A stretch of 64,000 nt of DNA from Sutcliffiella horikoshii (GTDB lineage: Bacteria > Bacillota > Bacilli > Bacillales > Bacillaceae_I): the NCBI RefSeq assembly GCF_019931755.1, contig NZ_CP082918.1, positions 3,204,001 to 3,268,000 on the forward strand, written 5' to 3'. The notes beneath the pieces are model-generated. The model saw only the letters and a program-made list of their open reading frames with translations. It searched no databases and was not told the DNA's origin. Numbering within the stretch: the first letter of the stretch is position 1; each line of letters opens with the position of its first letter. Made by a program: the position numbers and the translations under genes. Positions 1-9,076 of this stretch are shown one piece after another.

Positions 1-1
1 G

Positions 2-697
2 GAACTGAACGCTCCACAAGAACTAGAAAATCAATTATTGTCTATTGCACCTGGTGAGAGGTACGATATTGAATTCATTGCTGACAATCCAGGTGTTTGG
101 TACCTTGAATGCCATGGGGAAATGACAGGAACAGAAGGAATGAAAACAAAAATACAATACGAAGGATATACGGAATCCAAAGATAAGCCAAATCCAAAAG
201 AAAAACTACCTGAGTTTAACTTTAATGACTATGGTGAAGCAAAAAGTGGATTTTTTGAGATGAACCAACAGTACGATCTGGAGTACACGATGAATTTAGA
301 TACCGAGATGGAAAAGAAGGAGATGGTGTATACCATCAACGGAAAAACTTTTCCTGAAACAGAGAATATCATAGTAAAAGAAGGAGACAATGTCAAAGTG
401 AAATTGGTCAACAATTCAGCCACAGATGACCATCCTATGCACCTTCATGGCCAATTTTTCCAAGTACTAAGCAAAAACGGAAAACCAATAGAAGGATCTC
501 CAGTCATTAAAGACACCATCAATGTAAAACCCGGTGAAGAATATGAAATCGCATTTAAAGCAGATAATCCAGGAAACTGGCTCTTCCATTGCCATGATTT
601 GCACCATGCCGCAGCTGGAATGGTGACTCAAGTAAAATATGAGGGTTTTAAACCTGATTTCAATCCAGATCCAGAAGCGAATAATAAACCAGAGTAA
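2..697 (+). CDS. Multicopper oxidase, C-terminal part (5' end outside window)
   Basis: The reading frame is open to the left edge, so the start lies outside the window. Two copper-site motifs are visible: HPMHLHG (about 431-451) and HCHDLHH followed by AAGM (about 587-625). These match the type 1/type 3 copper ligands in the last cupredoxin domain of laccase-like oxidases. Such enzymes oxidise Cu(I), Mn(II) or phenolics and reduce O2 to water outside the membrane. The gene ends in a strong hairpin terminator. A truncated 5' part of a similar oxidase lies at 9800, so the family is present at least twice. The exact substrate cannot be read from the sequence. Confidence 0.9.
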   Translation, partial: ELNAPQELENQLLSIAPGERYDIEFIADNPGVWYLECHGEMTGTEGMKTKIQYEGYTESKDKPNPKEKLPEFNFNDYGEAKSGFFEMNQQYDLEYTMNLDTEMEKKEMVYTINGKTFPETENIIVKEGDNVKVKLVNNSATDDHPMHLHGQFFQVLSKNGKPIEGSPVIKDTINVKPGEEYEIAFKADNPGNWLFHCHDLHHAAAGMVTQVKYEGFKPDFNPDPEANNKPE

Positions 698-720
698 AAT
701 TACCACAACTCATAAGGATA

Positions 721-756
721 CCAAAGCCTCTTTCACCACGAAAGAGGCTTTGGTTA
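721..756. terminator. Intrinsic terminator after the multicopper oxidase
   Basis: A 13-bp perfect inverted repeat (CCAAAGCCTCTTT / AAAGAGGCTTTGG) with a 7-nt loop sits 24 bp after the oxidase stop codon. It is placed to end that transcript and could also serve the convergent minus-strand gene at 800. Confidence 0.8.
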
Positions 757-799
757 TGCCTGTCTGGCGGAAAACTAGATGTAAAAATATATTTTTCTC

Positions 800-1522
800 C
801 TAGTATTCTTCTGTAATGATAGGAATTCCGATTGTAATTTGTAAGTTTGAATTGGACGGTTCCCTTCTTAAAGCCACTTGAAGATTAAATCGCTTATTGT
901 TGGTGGAAGGTAAACTGAAAGCCCAATCCTTGTTAAAGGCTGACACCGAAACAAGGTTTTTTTCTTCAAGCCCTTCCACTTTATCAGCAGATAGGTTTTC
1001 CAAAAGTAAATTTGCTTTTACATTTAAATCCGAGTTGATATCAACATCTAATAAACTTCCCTTCACTGTAAAGTATATACTGTTCTTCAATTCAATATCA
1101 TTAACGAAGCTTCTATAATCCTTTTCTGACCATCCTCCTCTTGTATAACTGTAAGTCTGTACTACTTGATATGAATGATCCTCCTTATAAGCCGTAACCG
1201 TTATTCTTTCCCTTTCGATGTCACTCTTCATATTAGTTCCTACAATTAAATAATGATGATCCTGTTCCATGTCGGTGGACCATTCGAATTTTGTGTAATC
1301 TTTCTTTAACTTCGCTTCTATTTCCTTGATTACATCCAAATTATTTACATTAAGTTCCTCACGGGAATAAATCGTCCACTCATGTATTATTACTCCCTGA
1401 TTTTTAAGTATGTTAATAGTAGATAATAACTTATCCTTTTCATCCATGGATTCCCTATATTGACTATCTATTACCATGAAACCAGCTATAAAAATAAGAA
1501 TAATGTATAAAAGCATTTTCAC
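800..1522 (-). CDS. YwmB-like protein with an N-terminal membrane anchor or signal
   Basis: The protein has 240 residues. It begins with one hydrophobic segment (about residues 2-16, LLYIILIFIAGF), an uncleaved anchor or signal peptide, followed by an exported domain. Overall length and the alternating beta/alpha pattern resemble the YwmB family (TATA-box-binding-like fold, unknown function). That assignment is from memory and moderate. The start is GTG, with an in-frame ATG two codons later and a GGAGGTG site upstream. It is divergent from lgt. Confidence 0.5.
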   Translation of the reverse strand: MKMLLYIILIFIAGFMVIDSQYRESMDEKDKLLSTINILKNQGVIIHEWTIYSREELNVNNLDVIKEIEAKLKKDYTKFEWSTDMEQDHHYLIVGTNMKSDIERERITVTAYKEDHSYQVVQTYSYTRGGWSEKDYRSFVNDIELKNSIYFTVKGSLLDVDINSDLNVKANLLLENLSADKVEGLEEKNLVSVSAFNKDWAFSLPSTNNKRFNLQVALRREPSNSNLQITIGIPIITEEY

Positions 1523-1676
1523 GATTCCATTTCACCTCCCGATTATAACCCTGCTTATAAATAAATTTAAGCAGATAAATATTCGTTGAATTTCTGTTAC
1601 AAATAATGCACAAATTCTGGACAAGTTTTCGCTAAACTTAATTGATTAAATCTTGATAGAATAGGAGCTTCCAGAT

Positions 1677-2495
1677 ATGAATTCTTTACAGGCTATAGAT
1701 AGAGTAGCATTCGAAATTGGACCATTTACAATCTATTGGTACGGAATAATTATTGGGATTGGAGTACTTCTAGGTTGGTACCTTGCAACCCAAGAGGCAA
1801 AGAAATTAGGGTTGAGTAAGGAAATATTTTCAGATCTACTAATTTGGGCAATTCCTATCGCAATTGTCAGTGCAAGATTATATTATGTCGCATTCAATTT
1901 GGATTATTATTTAGATAATCCAGGAGATATCTTTGCGATATGGCAAGGTGGTATCGCCATACATGGTGCTCTGCTTGGAGGTGTCATAGTTGCTTATATA
2001 TACACCCGAAAAAAGCGTGTTTCCTTTTGGCAATTAGCAGATATAGCAGCCCCTAGCATCATTTTAGGTCAAGCAATTGGAAGGTGGGGGAACTTTATTA
2101 ACCAAGAAGCACACGGTACTGAAGTTTCACGATCCTTTTTGGAGGGGTTATATCTCCCTAATGTCATCACGAATCAAATGTTTATTGCGGGAGCCTACTA
2201 CCATCCCACATTTTTGTATGAATCACTTTGGAATTTAGCTGGATTTGGTGTTTTGTTATTTTTGAGAAGACTCCCCATCAAAAGAGGTGAAATTTTTCTC
2301 TCTTACTTGATTTGGTACTCATTCGGAAGATTCTTTGTTGAGGGTTTAAGGACAGATAGCCTTATGATAGGAGAGGTCCTAAGGACAGCCCAGATTCTTT
2401 CCTTATTAATCATTCTTCTTGCCATTTTTCTAATTTGGTTCAGAAGAAAAAGTGGCTATGCAAAAATTCTTTATCTTAATGATTACAGAAAATAA
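1677..2495 (+). CDS. lgt: Prolipoprotein diacylglyceryl transferase
   Basis: This enzyme transfers the diacylglyceryl group of phosphatidylglycerol to the lipobox cysteine of prolipoproteins in the membrane. The 272-residue product has about seven hydrophobic segments and the Lgt signature [13 protein letters not shown] (around residue 139). HGALLGG and the late [12 protein letters not shown] motif are also present. An AGGAG site precedes the ATG. Length is normal for the family, so it looks functional. It lies beside a lipoprotein gene (2550) and metal-related genes rather than in a housekeeping context, so it is probably an accessory paralogue; the presence of a second chromosomal lgt is inferred, not seen. 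Confidence 0.95.
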   Translation: MNSLQAIDRVAFEIGPFTIYWYGIIIGIGVLLGWYLATQEAKKLGLSKEIFSDLLIWAIPIAIVSARLYYVAFNLDYYLDNPGDIFAIWQGGIAIHGALLGGVIVAYIYTRKKRVSFWQLADIAAPSIILGQAIGRWGNFINQEAHGTEVSRSFLEGLYLPNVITNQMFIAGAYYHPTFLYESLWNLAGFGVLLFLRRLPIKRGEIFLSYLIWYSFGRFFVEGLRTDSLMIGEVLRTAQILSLLIILLAIFLIWFRRKSGYAKILYLNDYRK

Positions 2496-2504
2496 CTTTT
2501 TCCA

Positions 2505-2544
2505 TAAAAAATAGCTTGTAGTATAACGCTACAAGCTATTTTTA
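2505..2544. terminator. Bidirectional terminator between lgt and the DUF1541 gene
   Basis: The arms AAAAATAGCTTGTAG and CTACAAGCTATTTTT are perfect complements separated by 7 nt, giving A and U tracts on both strands. It lies between two convergent genes, lgt and the lipoprotein gene at 2550. Confidence 0.85.
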
Positions 2545-2549
2545 TGGCT

Positions 2550-3134
2550 TTATTCTTCTGATGATAATTCACTTTCTGTTACCCACTTATGATTGGTTAC
2601 TTCCTCTCCACTGTCTTTCAAAGTGAAGTCTACCATATAAACGGTGGTTTGTTCCGCTGAATCAATAACTGCAGTTGCACCCTCCATACCTTCCATATGT
2701 TCAGCTTCTACCTTTACTTCAGCACCAGCTTCATAAGGTTCTTCCTGTCTATCCGCTATCTCTTCGTGGATGATCCATTTATGATCTTCGACTCTTTCTC
2801 CACCATCGGTTGGGTCATAAGATATGGTATATACCGTTGTATCATATGCTCCAACAATCGTAGCTTCTGCACCTTCCATACCTGGCATGTGAGCCTCAGT
2901 AATAACCGCTGTACTTCCAACTGGGAATGCAGGACTTTCTGCTTCCTCCAGTCCTTCAGGGACTTCACCGGAACCGGACATATCCATTCCGGAATGGTCC
3001 ATTCCGGAGTGTTCACCTTCTGAATTTTTCTCTTCATTTTCGTTTGAAGCTGTATCGTTTCCGTTATTCGAGCATGCAGATAATACTAGCAATCCAGCAA
3101 GAGCACCAAACAATATTAGCTTTTTCCAACTCAT
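2550..3134 (-). CDS. YdhK-like lipoprotein with two DUF1541 repeats
   Basis: The predicted product has 194 residues. The start at 3134 was chosen because it has a GGAGG site and gives a clean lipoprotein signal peptide ending in LSAC; a longer frame to 3224 lacks both. After a Met/His/acid-rich linker there are two DUF1541 units of about 55 residues, each with an AHMPGMEG-like or EHMEGMEG motif and ending in HKW. DUF1541 proteins are often found next to copper genes in Firmicutes. The Met/His-rich motifs suggest metal binding outside the membrane, but this is inferred. The neighbouring Lgt could lipidate it. Confidence 0.85.
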   Translation of the reverse strand: MSWKKLILFGALAGLLVLSACSNNGNDTASNENEEKNSEGEHSGMDHSGMDMSGSGEVPEGLEEAESPAFPVGSTAVITEAHMPGMEGAEATIVGAYDTTVYTISYDPTDGGERVEDHKWIIHEEIADRQEEPYEAGAEVKVEAEHMEGMEGATAVIDSAEQTTVYMVDFTLKDSGEEVTNHKWVTESELSSEE

Positions 3135-3271
3135 TTTTGTTTCCTCCTCCAAAATTAATATAATTATTATACCCAGAAAATTTGCAGAAATTATGGACTT
3201 ACTCGATTTCATTCTATATTTCACAAAAAATTAAAGATCCAGTTAAGCAACCTTTAACTTCTTCCATAAAC

Positions 3272-4579
3272 TTAGAAAGAAATGTATTTCCTCGGGTTCA
3301 CCGCATTCGATTTGGCATTATTCCAATTACCTTCATGCAGCTCGAAGTGAAGGTGGTTTCCAAAAGAATAACCTGTGTTGCCCATTCCTCCTAGATACTC
3401 CCCTTTTTCCACATATTGTCCTTGACTGACAGAAAGATTATCCATATGAGCATACACGGAAGTATAAGTCTGTCCATTAACACTATGTGTAATGATTACC
3501 CAATTTCCATAAGAACTACTATAAGATGCATTTGTTACATAGCCATCAGCAACAGCTACAATTGAAGTTCCTCTTGGTGCAGCAATATCTATTCCATAAT
3601 GGTAACGGGGTTGACCATTTAATACATCATATCCAAATTCAGTAGTAAATACCCCATTTGTAGGGGCAGTCCATACTCCTTCACTGACAGGAATATGAAC
3701 TGGGCTATTTACCTGTTGTGGTTTAGAAGTTGCTACTTTTTGCTTTTGTTCTTCTGCAGCTTTCCTTTCTCGTTCCTTTTGCCTTGCTAATTCAACTAAT
3801 CGCTCCTGCTCAGCTATAATGCTCTCTTCAATACCTTTCTCTAACTCGTACAATTCATTGCTCTTTTCTTCAAGGTCAACCTGCATTTGTTCTATTTTTT
3901 TCTGTTGAGCTGTAAGACTGTTGATAAGTTCATTTTTTTGTTCCTTTTGTGAACCTAAACTTGCAATAAACTTATCTAGTTCTTTCTTTTGAGTTTCCAA
4001 ATTTACTAATTCTTCCCGTACTTCTTTTTCTTTTTGTGTTAATGAATCCTGTTCTTTCTTTTGTTCGTCAATTATATCGCGGTCTGCCTGTACGAGTGTA
4101 CTTACTGCTGTTAATCGATTTATGAGGTCAGCAAAGTTCTCAGAATTCAAAATAACTTCTAGATAGTTATTATATCCTCCGTTTGTTTGAAAGGCACGAG
4201 CCCGATCTTCTAATAACGCTGCCCTCTTTTCCAGCTTTTCTTTCAGTACCTCTATGTCTTTTGTCAACTTTAAAATATTTTCATTCGTTTCTTTAATATT
4301 TCCATTTACGGATTTTATTTCTTTATCCGTATTGGATATTTCCATGTCTAACTTTTTAATTTGGGCTGTCAAGTCATTTTGTTGAGCTATAATACTATCA
4401 ATTTTTTTATTATTGTTCTCGATACTTCTATCAATTGACTGACGTTCTTGCTGAACATCCTGTTTTTTCTGCTTTAAACTATCAATCTCTTCAGCTGAAG
4501 TGGAGTGAGGAAAAAAAGCATTACTAACTGACAATAATGCAACTACAAAATATCCAAGAAACCTTTTATTTTTATTCAT
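3272..4579 (-). CDS. Secreted coiled-coil M23 peptidase (EnvC/PcsB-like)
   Basis: The 435-residue protein has a signal peptide (cleavage near AEE at about 28-30) and a long coiled coil (about 30-265, rich in K, E and Q heptads). A basic linker follows, then a C-terminal LytM/M23 domain. Zinc-ligand motifs are intact: HYGID (HxxxD) around residue 329 and HLHFE near residue 413. M23 enzymes cut peptide cross-links in peptidoglycan, and the coiled coil in this architecture usually regulates a hydrolase. The next upstream gene encodes a SpoIIP-type hydrolase, so the two may act together on the wall. The start has AGGAG at good spacing. Confidence 0.88.
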   Translation of the reverse strand: MNKNKRFLGYFVVALLSVSNAFFPHSTSAEEIDSLKQKKQDVQQERQSIDRSIENNNKKIDSIIAQQNDLTAQIKKLDMEISNTDKEIKSVNGNIKETNENILKLTKDIEVLKEKLEKRAALLEDRARAFQTNGGYNNYLEVILNSENFADLINRLTAVSTLVQADRDIIDEQKKEQDSLTQKEKEVREELVNLETQKKELDKFIASLGSQKEQKNELINSLTAQQKKIEQMQVDLEEKSNELYELEKGIEESIIAEQERLVELARQKERERKAAEEQKQKVATSKPQQVNSPVHIPVSEGVWTAPTNGVFTTEFGYDVLNGQPRYHYGIDIAAPRGTSIVAVADGYVTNASYSSSYGNWVIITHSVNGQTYTSVYAHMDNLSVSQGQYVEKGEYLGGMGNTGYSFGNHLHFELHEGNWNNAKSNAVNPRKYISF

Positions 4580-4743
4580 TTGAAAACTCCTGTTATAATT
4601 ATTTCCTCTTCCTATGTATGGATAGCAAATTAATGAGGATTCGAATGCATTTTGTGTCGAAAAACAGAATCTATTATCGAACTTCCTTATCTTAACACTG
4701 TCTAGTGCTTAGTAGATAACCGTTGTCTTACAAATTCTTCTCA

Positions 4744-4771
4744 TGCTAGTAACATTTTCTAGCATTTTTTG
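4744..4771 (+). terminator. Terminator-like hairpin on the plus strand, no partner gene
   Basis: The arms ATGCTAG and CTAGCAT flank an 8-nt loop and are followed by six T on the plus strand. No plus-strand gene precedes it; the nearest genes are on the minus strand. Confidence 0.45.
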
Positions 4772-4774
4772 TGC

Positions 4775-4815
4775 AGAAAAAAACAGTCTCTTAGCGCAGG
4801 CTAAAAAACTGTTGT
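4775..4815 (-). terminator. Terminator after the SpoIIP-family gene
   Basis: A two-part stem (AACAGT/ACTGTT and TTAGC/GCTAA around a GCAG loop) lies about 110 bp after the spoIIP-like stop. On the minus strand it is followed by a T-rich run. It separates the SpoIIP-type gene from the M23 gene. Confidence 0.65.
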
Positions 4816-4923
4816 CTCTATCATAAATTTCCTATATATATTTTCTCAGTTTAAACTAGTATATATTAGAATACATTATCAGCAAACATATACTATACTC
4901 AATTCTTGGTATACCTTCGTATG

Positions 4924-6081
4924 TTAAAAATCACCAACATCTTTATCTTCCCAAACCAGTTCACTAAAATACTTAGCAAATACTTCCACAGAATTATCTA
5001 ACTCCACCATAGTATTATCTACTCCCCCTACTTCTAGTAGAATAGATCTATCGGATAAATCTTGGTTATAAATCCCGTCACCTTCGGATTTATTCTTTAT
5101 AACTACACCTCTACTTAAACCCGGAAAGTGTTCTTCTATAGCATAGTGGAGATTACTTGCGAAATCCAGATTCTCCTTGAAATTTTTATTCTCTTCTCCA
5201 ACAATAAACAATAGTTTAGCGTAATCTTTACCATTTATTTTAATATGAGTTTTATCTTTTCTTACAGAATCTCTGTGAATATCAATCAAATATTTCAGTT
5301 CATTATTGGAACTTAATACTTCTTCAACCACCTCTCTTGAGTACTGATATGAGTTATAATAATTCCAGCCCCGTGAAAGTAATTGTTCAGTTACATTAGT
5401 AGTGTTATGTTTGGCGACTATTCCATGACTTAATAACTTCCCTTTTAGCATATTTCCTACAGCTATAACGTTAACTTTAGAATTATTACTTGTTGCCTCA
5501 TCAGGTGTTTTGGCACCCTTTAACAAAGGTAAAAATGATTCCCAACTATGCGATTGATAAATGTAAACTAATTCCTTTTCATTCGTTTTTTCTGGTGCAG
5601 GAGGTGGAGATATTTCTTCTTCTATTTCTTCTAATTGTTCATGTGCAATTTCCCTCTCCTTCAATAATACTTCCATGGGAGGAGAGGATTCATGTGGAAG
5701 AGTAGTATAGTTCGTCCCTTCTCCTGCAATATGTATCCTGTAGTCAAATGCATAAAAGCCTGGAATTTCATTTCCTAACAAACTCCTGACATCATTAGGT
5801 TTAATATTAGTGGCTAATTGAAATATCATACTTTGAATCGGTATTTTATCTACCTCTACTCCTTTTCCAATCATATAATGATTTTGGCTTTGAAGTGCAC
5901 TTAAAAAAATATTTGTATTATTTATCTTGTATAACCAAGTGCCAATAATTTCTGAAGAAAGCTTATTTGTAAAAGCAGTACTTATTACAGTTACCAATAA
6001 AAGCGATATGATGATAGACAAAAAAGTACTATTTAAATAGAAGACCAAAATATTATTAGATGAACGTTTAGTAGAATTCAT
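4924..6081 (-). CDS. SpoIIP-family peptidoglycan amidase/endopeptidase
   Basis: SpoIIP enzymes act in the septal membrane during engulfment and cut both the amide and peptide bonds of peptidoglycan. This 385-residue protein has one N-terminal membrane segment (about 17-38). Conserved motifs of the SpoIIP domain are YQSHSWESF, IDIHRDSV and LLEVGGVDNT, which carry the expected His and Glu zinc ligands. Length is close to SpoIIP of B. subtilis. The start has a GAGGAGGGAG site. Its location in an accessory island, next to an M23 peptidase, suggests a paralogue of the canonical spoIIP rather than the gpr-linked gene. A sigma-E-like -10 element lies upstream. Confidence 0.88.
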   Translation of the reverse strand: MNSTKRSSNNILVFYLNSTFLSIIISLLLVTVISTAFTNKLSSEIIGTWLYKINNTNIFLSALQSQNHYMIGKGVEVDKIPIQSMIFQLATNIKPNDVRSLLGNEIPGFYAFDYRIHIAGEGTNYTTLPHESSPPMEVLLKEREIAHEQLEEIEEEISPPPAPEKTNEKELVYIYQSHSWESFLPLLKGAKTPDEATSNNSKVNVIAVGNMLKGKLLSHGIVAKHNTTNVTEQLLSRGWNYYNSYQYSREVVEEVLSSNNELKYLIDIHRDSVRKDKTHIKINGKDYAKLLFIVGEENKNFKENLDFASNLHYAIEEHFPGLSRGVVIKNKSEGDGIYNQDLSDRSILLEVGGVDNTMVELDNSVEVFAKYFSELVWEDKDVGDF

Positions 6082-6143
6082 TTTAGCTCCCTCCTCATTC
6101 TAGTATTTATCCTATGAATGAAGCAGTTAAAATAGAAGGAGAT

Positions 6144-6172
6144 AATGTATGCTTAGGAAAATAGTTACTATA
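6144..6172 (-). promoter_or_regulatory. Possible sigma-E promoter of the SpoIIP-family gene
   Basis: On the minus strand CATACATT (6151-6144) matches the sigma-E -10 consensus. A weak A/T-rich -35-like element (GTATATA) lies about 15-17 bp upstream. It is 60-70 bp before the ATG. Expression in the mother cell would fit a SpoIIP protein. The -35 match is poor. Confidence 0.35.
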
Positions 6173-6180
6173 TACTGAAA

Positions 6181-6225
6181 AGGATGATACGATTAAAGTA
6201 TCTTTACCTTTAATCGTATCATCCT
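6181..6225. terminator. 18-bp perfect inverted repeat, probable terminator
   Basis: The arms AGGATGATACGATTAAAG and its exact complement are separated by 9 nt. It lies 30 bp past the end of the MATE remnant on the minus strand. The U tract is weak on both strands, so it may be a terminator or another RNA structure. Confidence 0.55.
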
Positions 6226-6254
6226 GATATTTATTCATGACAAGTTGAGAACTA

Positions 6255-6672
6255 TTAATAATTATTAACTGACTTAGAAAGTTGAGCATTACGGGTTCTC
6301 GGATCGCAATCTGCAACTTTATCTTTTGTGCTAGATACCCAGCGGTCTTTGTTAAAACGAGTCCATAGAACAATTGCTCTAAAGACTATATCAATTCCAA
6401 TAGCTATCCAAACGCCTGCCAAGCCCATTTCTAGCACTATCGCAAGAAGGTAGACTGTCCCAGTTCTTATAAGCCACATGCCTATGATGGTCAGATACAT
6501 AGGATACTTTGTGTTGTTTGCACCTTGATATGCACCTGTTAATATTTCCTGCAATTTGGTGAACAGCAAAAGTATTAGTTCCAAGTGCAAAAACACTTGC
6601 AAAAGCTGCCCCGACAATTCCATATGCAGGAATGAACCAGAATCCAACTATTAAGAAGACTGTATGCTTGTT
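6255..6672 (-). pseudogene. Deleted tandem copy of the MATE transporter gene
   Basis: The last ~85 residues (from LTGAYQGANNTKYPMYLT) align with the C-terminus of the intact MATE gene upstream. Further 5' in another frame, FWFIPAYGIVGA and then FALGTNTFAVHQIAGN match two separate internal parts of the intact protein. At least two internal deletions and a frameshift are therefore visible. The remnant starts at the stop codon of the intact copy and shares its terminal Asn-Asn-Tyr-stop. It cannot make a working transporter. It is a decayed tandem duplicate, not a small gene. Confidence 0.85.
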
Positions 6673-8104
6673 AATAGTTATTTGCGCAAGCTGACATGGT
6701 TTCTTTTGTTGTTTGAGGGTGACAGTGCGATTCTGGTTCTGGTGCCTTTTCGAGTGCCATCCATTTTCCCCGTTTAAATTGTATTGCCAATACTATTGCA
6801 CGAAATGCTATATCTGCTCCTATCGCTATCCAAACTCCCGCGAGTCCCCAGCCCAGCTTGATTCCAAGAAGATAGACAAGTACGGTTCGTACCGCCCACA
6901 TCCCGAATCCAGTAAGGTACATCGGGAATTTCGTGTTGTTTGCCCCCTGGAATGCTCCTGTAAGCACCATTAATACAGCGAGGAATGGCTGGAACATACC
7001 CGAAATCTTTAGTGCGGTACCTATATCATCAATAACTTGCTGTTCGTCGGTAAAAAATCTGCCAGCCCAGTCACCGAGGAAGAAGAGCAAGGCACCGAGC
7101 AGGGTCATCGCTCCTACTGTGAGATAGGTGGATAGTTTGGCATAATGCCTGGCTTCTTCAAGATTGCCCGCACCGATTTGCTGGCCAACCAAAATTGTGG
7201 CTGCTGTAGCAAATCCATATCCAATCATATAGGAAAATACTTCGACATTGCCGGCAATCTGGTGGGCGGCAAATGCATTGGTACCAAGGGCAACAACGAA
7301 ACCGAAATAAACAATTTGGCCGGCACGCATGACCAGTCTCTCGCCTGCAGCCGGTGCTCCAAGGGTAGTCAGTTCCATCAGATGTGTCCTGTCAATACGC
7401 CAGTAATCTCTTCTGAAGGTAAGAGTTGCTGTTCTATTGACATAGTAAAATAATGCAATGCTGCCGATTAATCTAGAAATGACGGTTGCGATCCCTGCTC
7501 CAACGATGCCCATTTCAGGTATGAACAAAAATCCGAATATGAGGACATAATCCAGAACGGCATTCACAATATTGATGACAATACTGACCTTCATTGGGGA
7601 TTTTGTATCGCCTGCTCCTCTAAGAATAGCGCTTAATACAAACATGAAACTCATCACAATCGACGGGATTCCAACAATCCTAAAATATAGAGCCCCTGCC
7701 TCTAAAACTTCCGCTTCTATCCCCATCAGTTTTAGCAGCGGTTCAGCGAAAATCCAGGTAATAATTCCTGTTAAGATGCCAAATATGGCAGCAAGAACGA
7801 TTGATTGCTGTGAAATATGCCTTGCTTTTTCCGGAAGGTTAGCACCAAGGAAGTTTGCAATCCTTACATTGGCTGCTACCCCAATTGCCATAAATAACGC
7901 AAAATATATCGCAAGAACTGCATTGGTGACCCCTACCGCCGAAACTTCTGCCAGACCGATTTTTGATACAAAGTATGTATCGACAAAGCCGAGGACCGTC
8001 TGGAAAAAATTTTCGATGACTGCTGGAATAGCCAGTATCGTAATGATTTTCAGTCGTCCTTTGTTCGTTTGCGGCCTGTCAATTTTCCCTTCAATCTCCT
8101 TCAC
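6671..8104 (-). CDS. MATE family efflux transporter
   Basis: The 477-residue protein has about 12 hydrophobic segments in two similar halves, as in MATE (NorM/DinF-type) antiporters. These use Na+ or H+ gradients to export cationic drugs or metabolites. Recognisable parts are the repeated GAGDTKSP (first half) and GAFQGANNTKFP (second half) motifs. The C-terminal tail is hydrophilic and has a His/Cys patch. The start is GTG with an AAAGGAGG site. The start of a deleted second copy follows immediately. The substrate cannot be deduced. Confidence 0.93.
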   Translation of the reverse strand: MKEIEGKIDRPQTNKGRLKIITILAIPAVIENFFQTVLGFVDTYFVSKIGLAEVSAVGVTNAVLAIYFALFMAIGVAANVRIANFLGANLPEKARHISQQSIVLAAIFGILTGIITWIFAEPLLKLMGIEAEVLEAGALYFRIVGIPSIVMSFMFVLSAILRGAGDTKSPMKVSIVINIVNAVLDYVLIFGFLFIPEMGIVGAGIATVISRLIGSIALFYYVNRTATLTFRRDYWRIDRTHLMELTTLGAPAAGERLVMRAGQIVYFGFVVALGTNAFAAHQIAGNVEVFSYMIGYGFATAATILVGQQIGAGNLEEARHYAKLSTYLTVGAMTLLGALLFFLGDWAGRFFTDEQQVIDDIGTALKISGMFQPFLAVLMVLTGAFQGANNTKFPMYLTGFGMWAVRTVLVYLLGIKLGWGLAGVWIAIGADIAFRAIVLAIQFKRGKWMALEKAPEPESHCHPQTTKETMSACANNY

Positions 8105-8176
8105 GTTTGTACCTCCTTTCTAGAAAATTGAACAATAGCACACAATCCTGTGTGCCATTGCTGAAACTGATGCCTA

Positions 8177-9055
8177 TTACTTGACTTCAATCACAAAAGG
8201 CACCGTATAAAGTTTTTGTTTGTACTTGAACTGCCCCCAAATTTTATACAATCCACCTTGGGGAAAGCTGGTCATATACTCGACATTTGGTCCTTTTTCG
8301 TTTTCATCTACTGGGTGAACATGGAGAAATTCATTCATATCCTCACTGACAATCACGACATGTCCTGCAGAACCAAGATAGGGTTCAAGTTCAGTAATTG
8401 GGTTTCCTTCCTTATCATTTAGGGTGAAAATCAAACTTATATGCTCATCTACTTGCGCTTCTGGGAGAATCAGCTCGATTGTCAGGTCGTCTATCTCCTT
8501 TTTCAAAAGCTTATCAGGAACCACCTCTTCCATTGTTTCCGAACCGTTTACGACAAGCTCATGAGACGCAAGCTGCTGATTTGCCCCCTCCGGCAGGAAA
8601 TCTGCATATAATTTATATTCCCCTGCCTTTGGGAAGGTTGTCTTTACCTGAAATTTGCCTTTCCCACGATAATGCGGATGAAGATGCTGAAAAACAGACA
8701 AATCCTTTTTGATTGCCAGTAGGTGCATTTCTTTTTCATGCACAGCTAAAAAAGCCTCGATAACCTCCCCGGAGAAATCTTTGATGTTAATAAGAATTTC
8801 TGTTTCTTGACCAACTTTGACCGTAAGAGGGTTCGAGGTCCAATCAACCTGTATTTTTGATGACGTTGCCCCACCTTTAGGTTTGTTCTCGTGATGGTCG
8901 GTGTGGTCTTGATAGGAATCCACCATGCTATGTCCTTGATGATGTTCATAACTGACATGTGGTGCTCGACTAGTCTGGCTACTATCTCTTGTCATTCTTG
9001 CGGTCTGCCTGTTGTCATGATTGTTTACAGTACTATGATCATTTTTAGGATTCAT
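8177..9055 (-). CDS. His-rich protein with YtkA-like beta domains, probably metal-related
   Basis: The 292-residue product starts at 9055, where GGAGG lies 7 bp upstream; a frame start at 9073 has no such site. Residues 1-60 are polar and rich in His (HHQGHS, HTDHHEN). Two beta-sandwich-like segments follow, each with an HLHPH or HVHP motif near a G-G-Y/L-Y/K pattern, as in YtkA-like/FixH-type domains. No signal peptide is evident, which is odd for this kind of domain and may mean loss of an export signal. Neighbouring copper-oxidase and DUF1541 genes suggest a role with metal ions. Function is not established. Confidence 0.6.
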   Translation of the reverse strand: MNPKNDHSTVNNHDNRQTARMTRDSSQTSRAPHVSYEHHQGHSMVDSYQDHTDHHENKPKGGATSSKIQVDWTSNPLTVKVGQETEILINIKDFSGEVIEAFLAVHEKEMHLLAIKKDLSVFQHLHPHYRGKGKFQVKTTFPKAGEYKLYADFLPEGANQQLASHELVVNGSETMEEVVPDKLLKKEIDDLTIELILPEAQVDEHISLIFTLNDKEGNPITELEPYLGSAGHVVIVSEDMNEFLHVHPVDENEKGPNVEYMTSFPQGGLYKIWGQFKYKQKLYTVPFVIEVK

Positions 9056-9076
9056 CTCCCGACCTCCAATCAAAAT

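Noticed and set aside
7572..8123. Plus-strand 183-codon frame opposite the MATE gene
   Set aside because: It is antisense to a clear membrane transporter and has no start signal.
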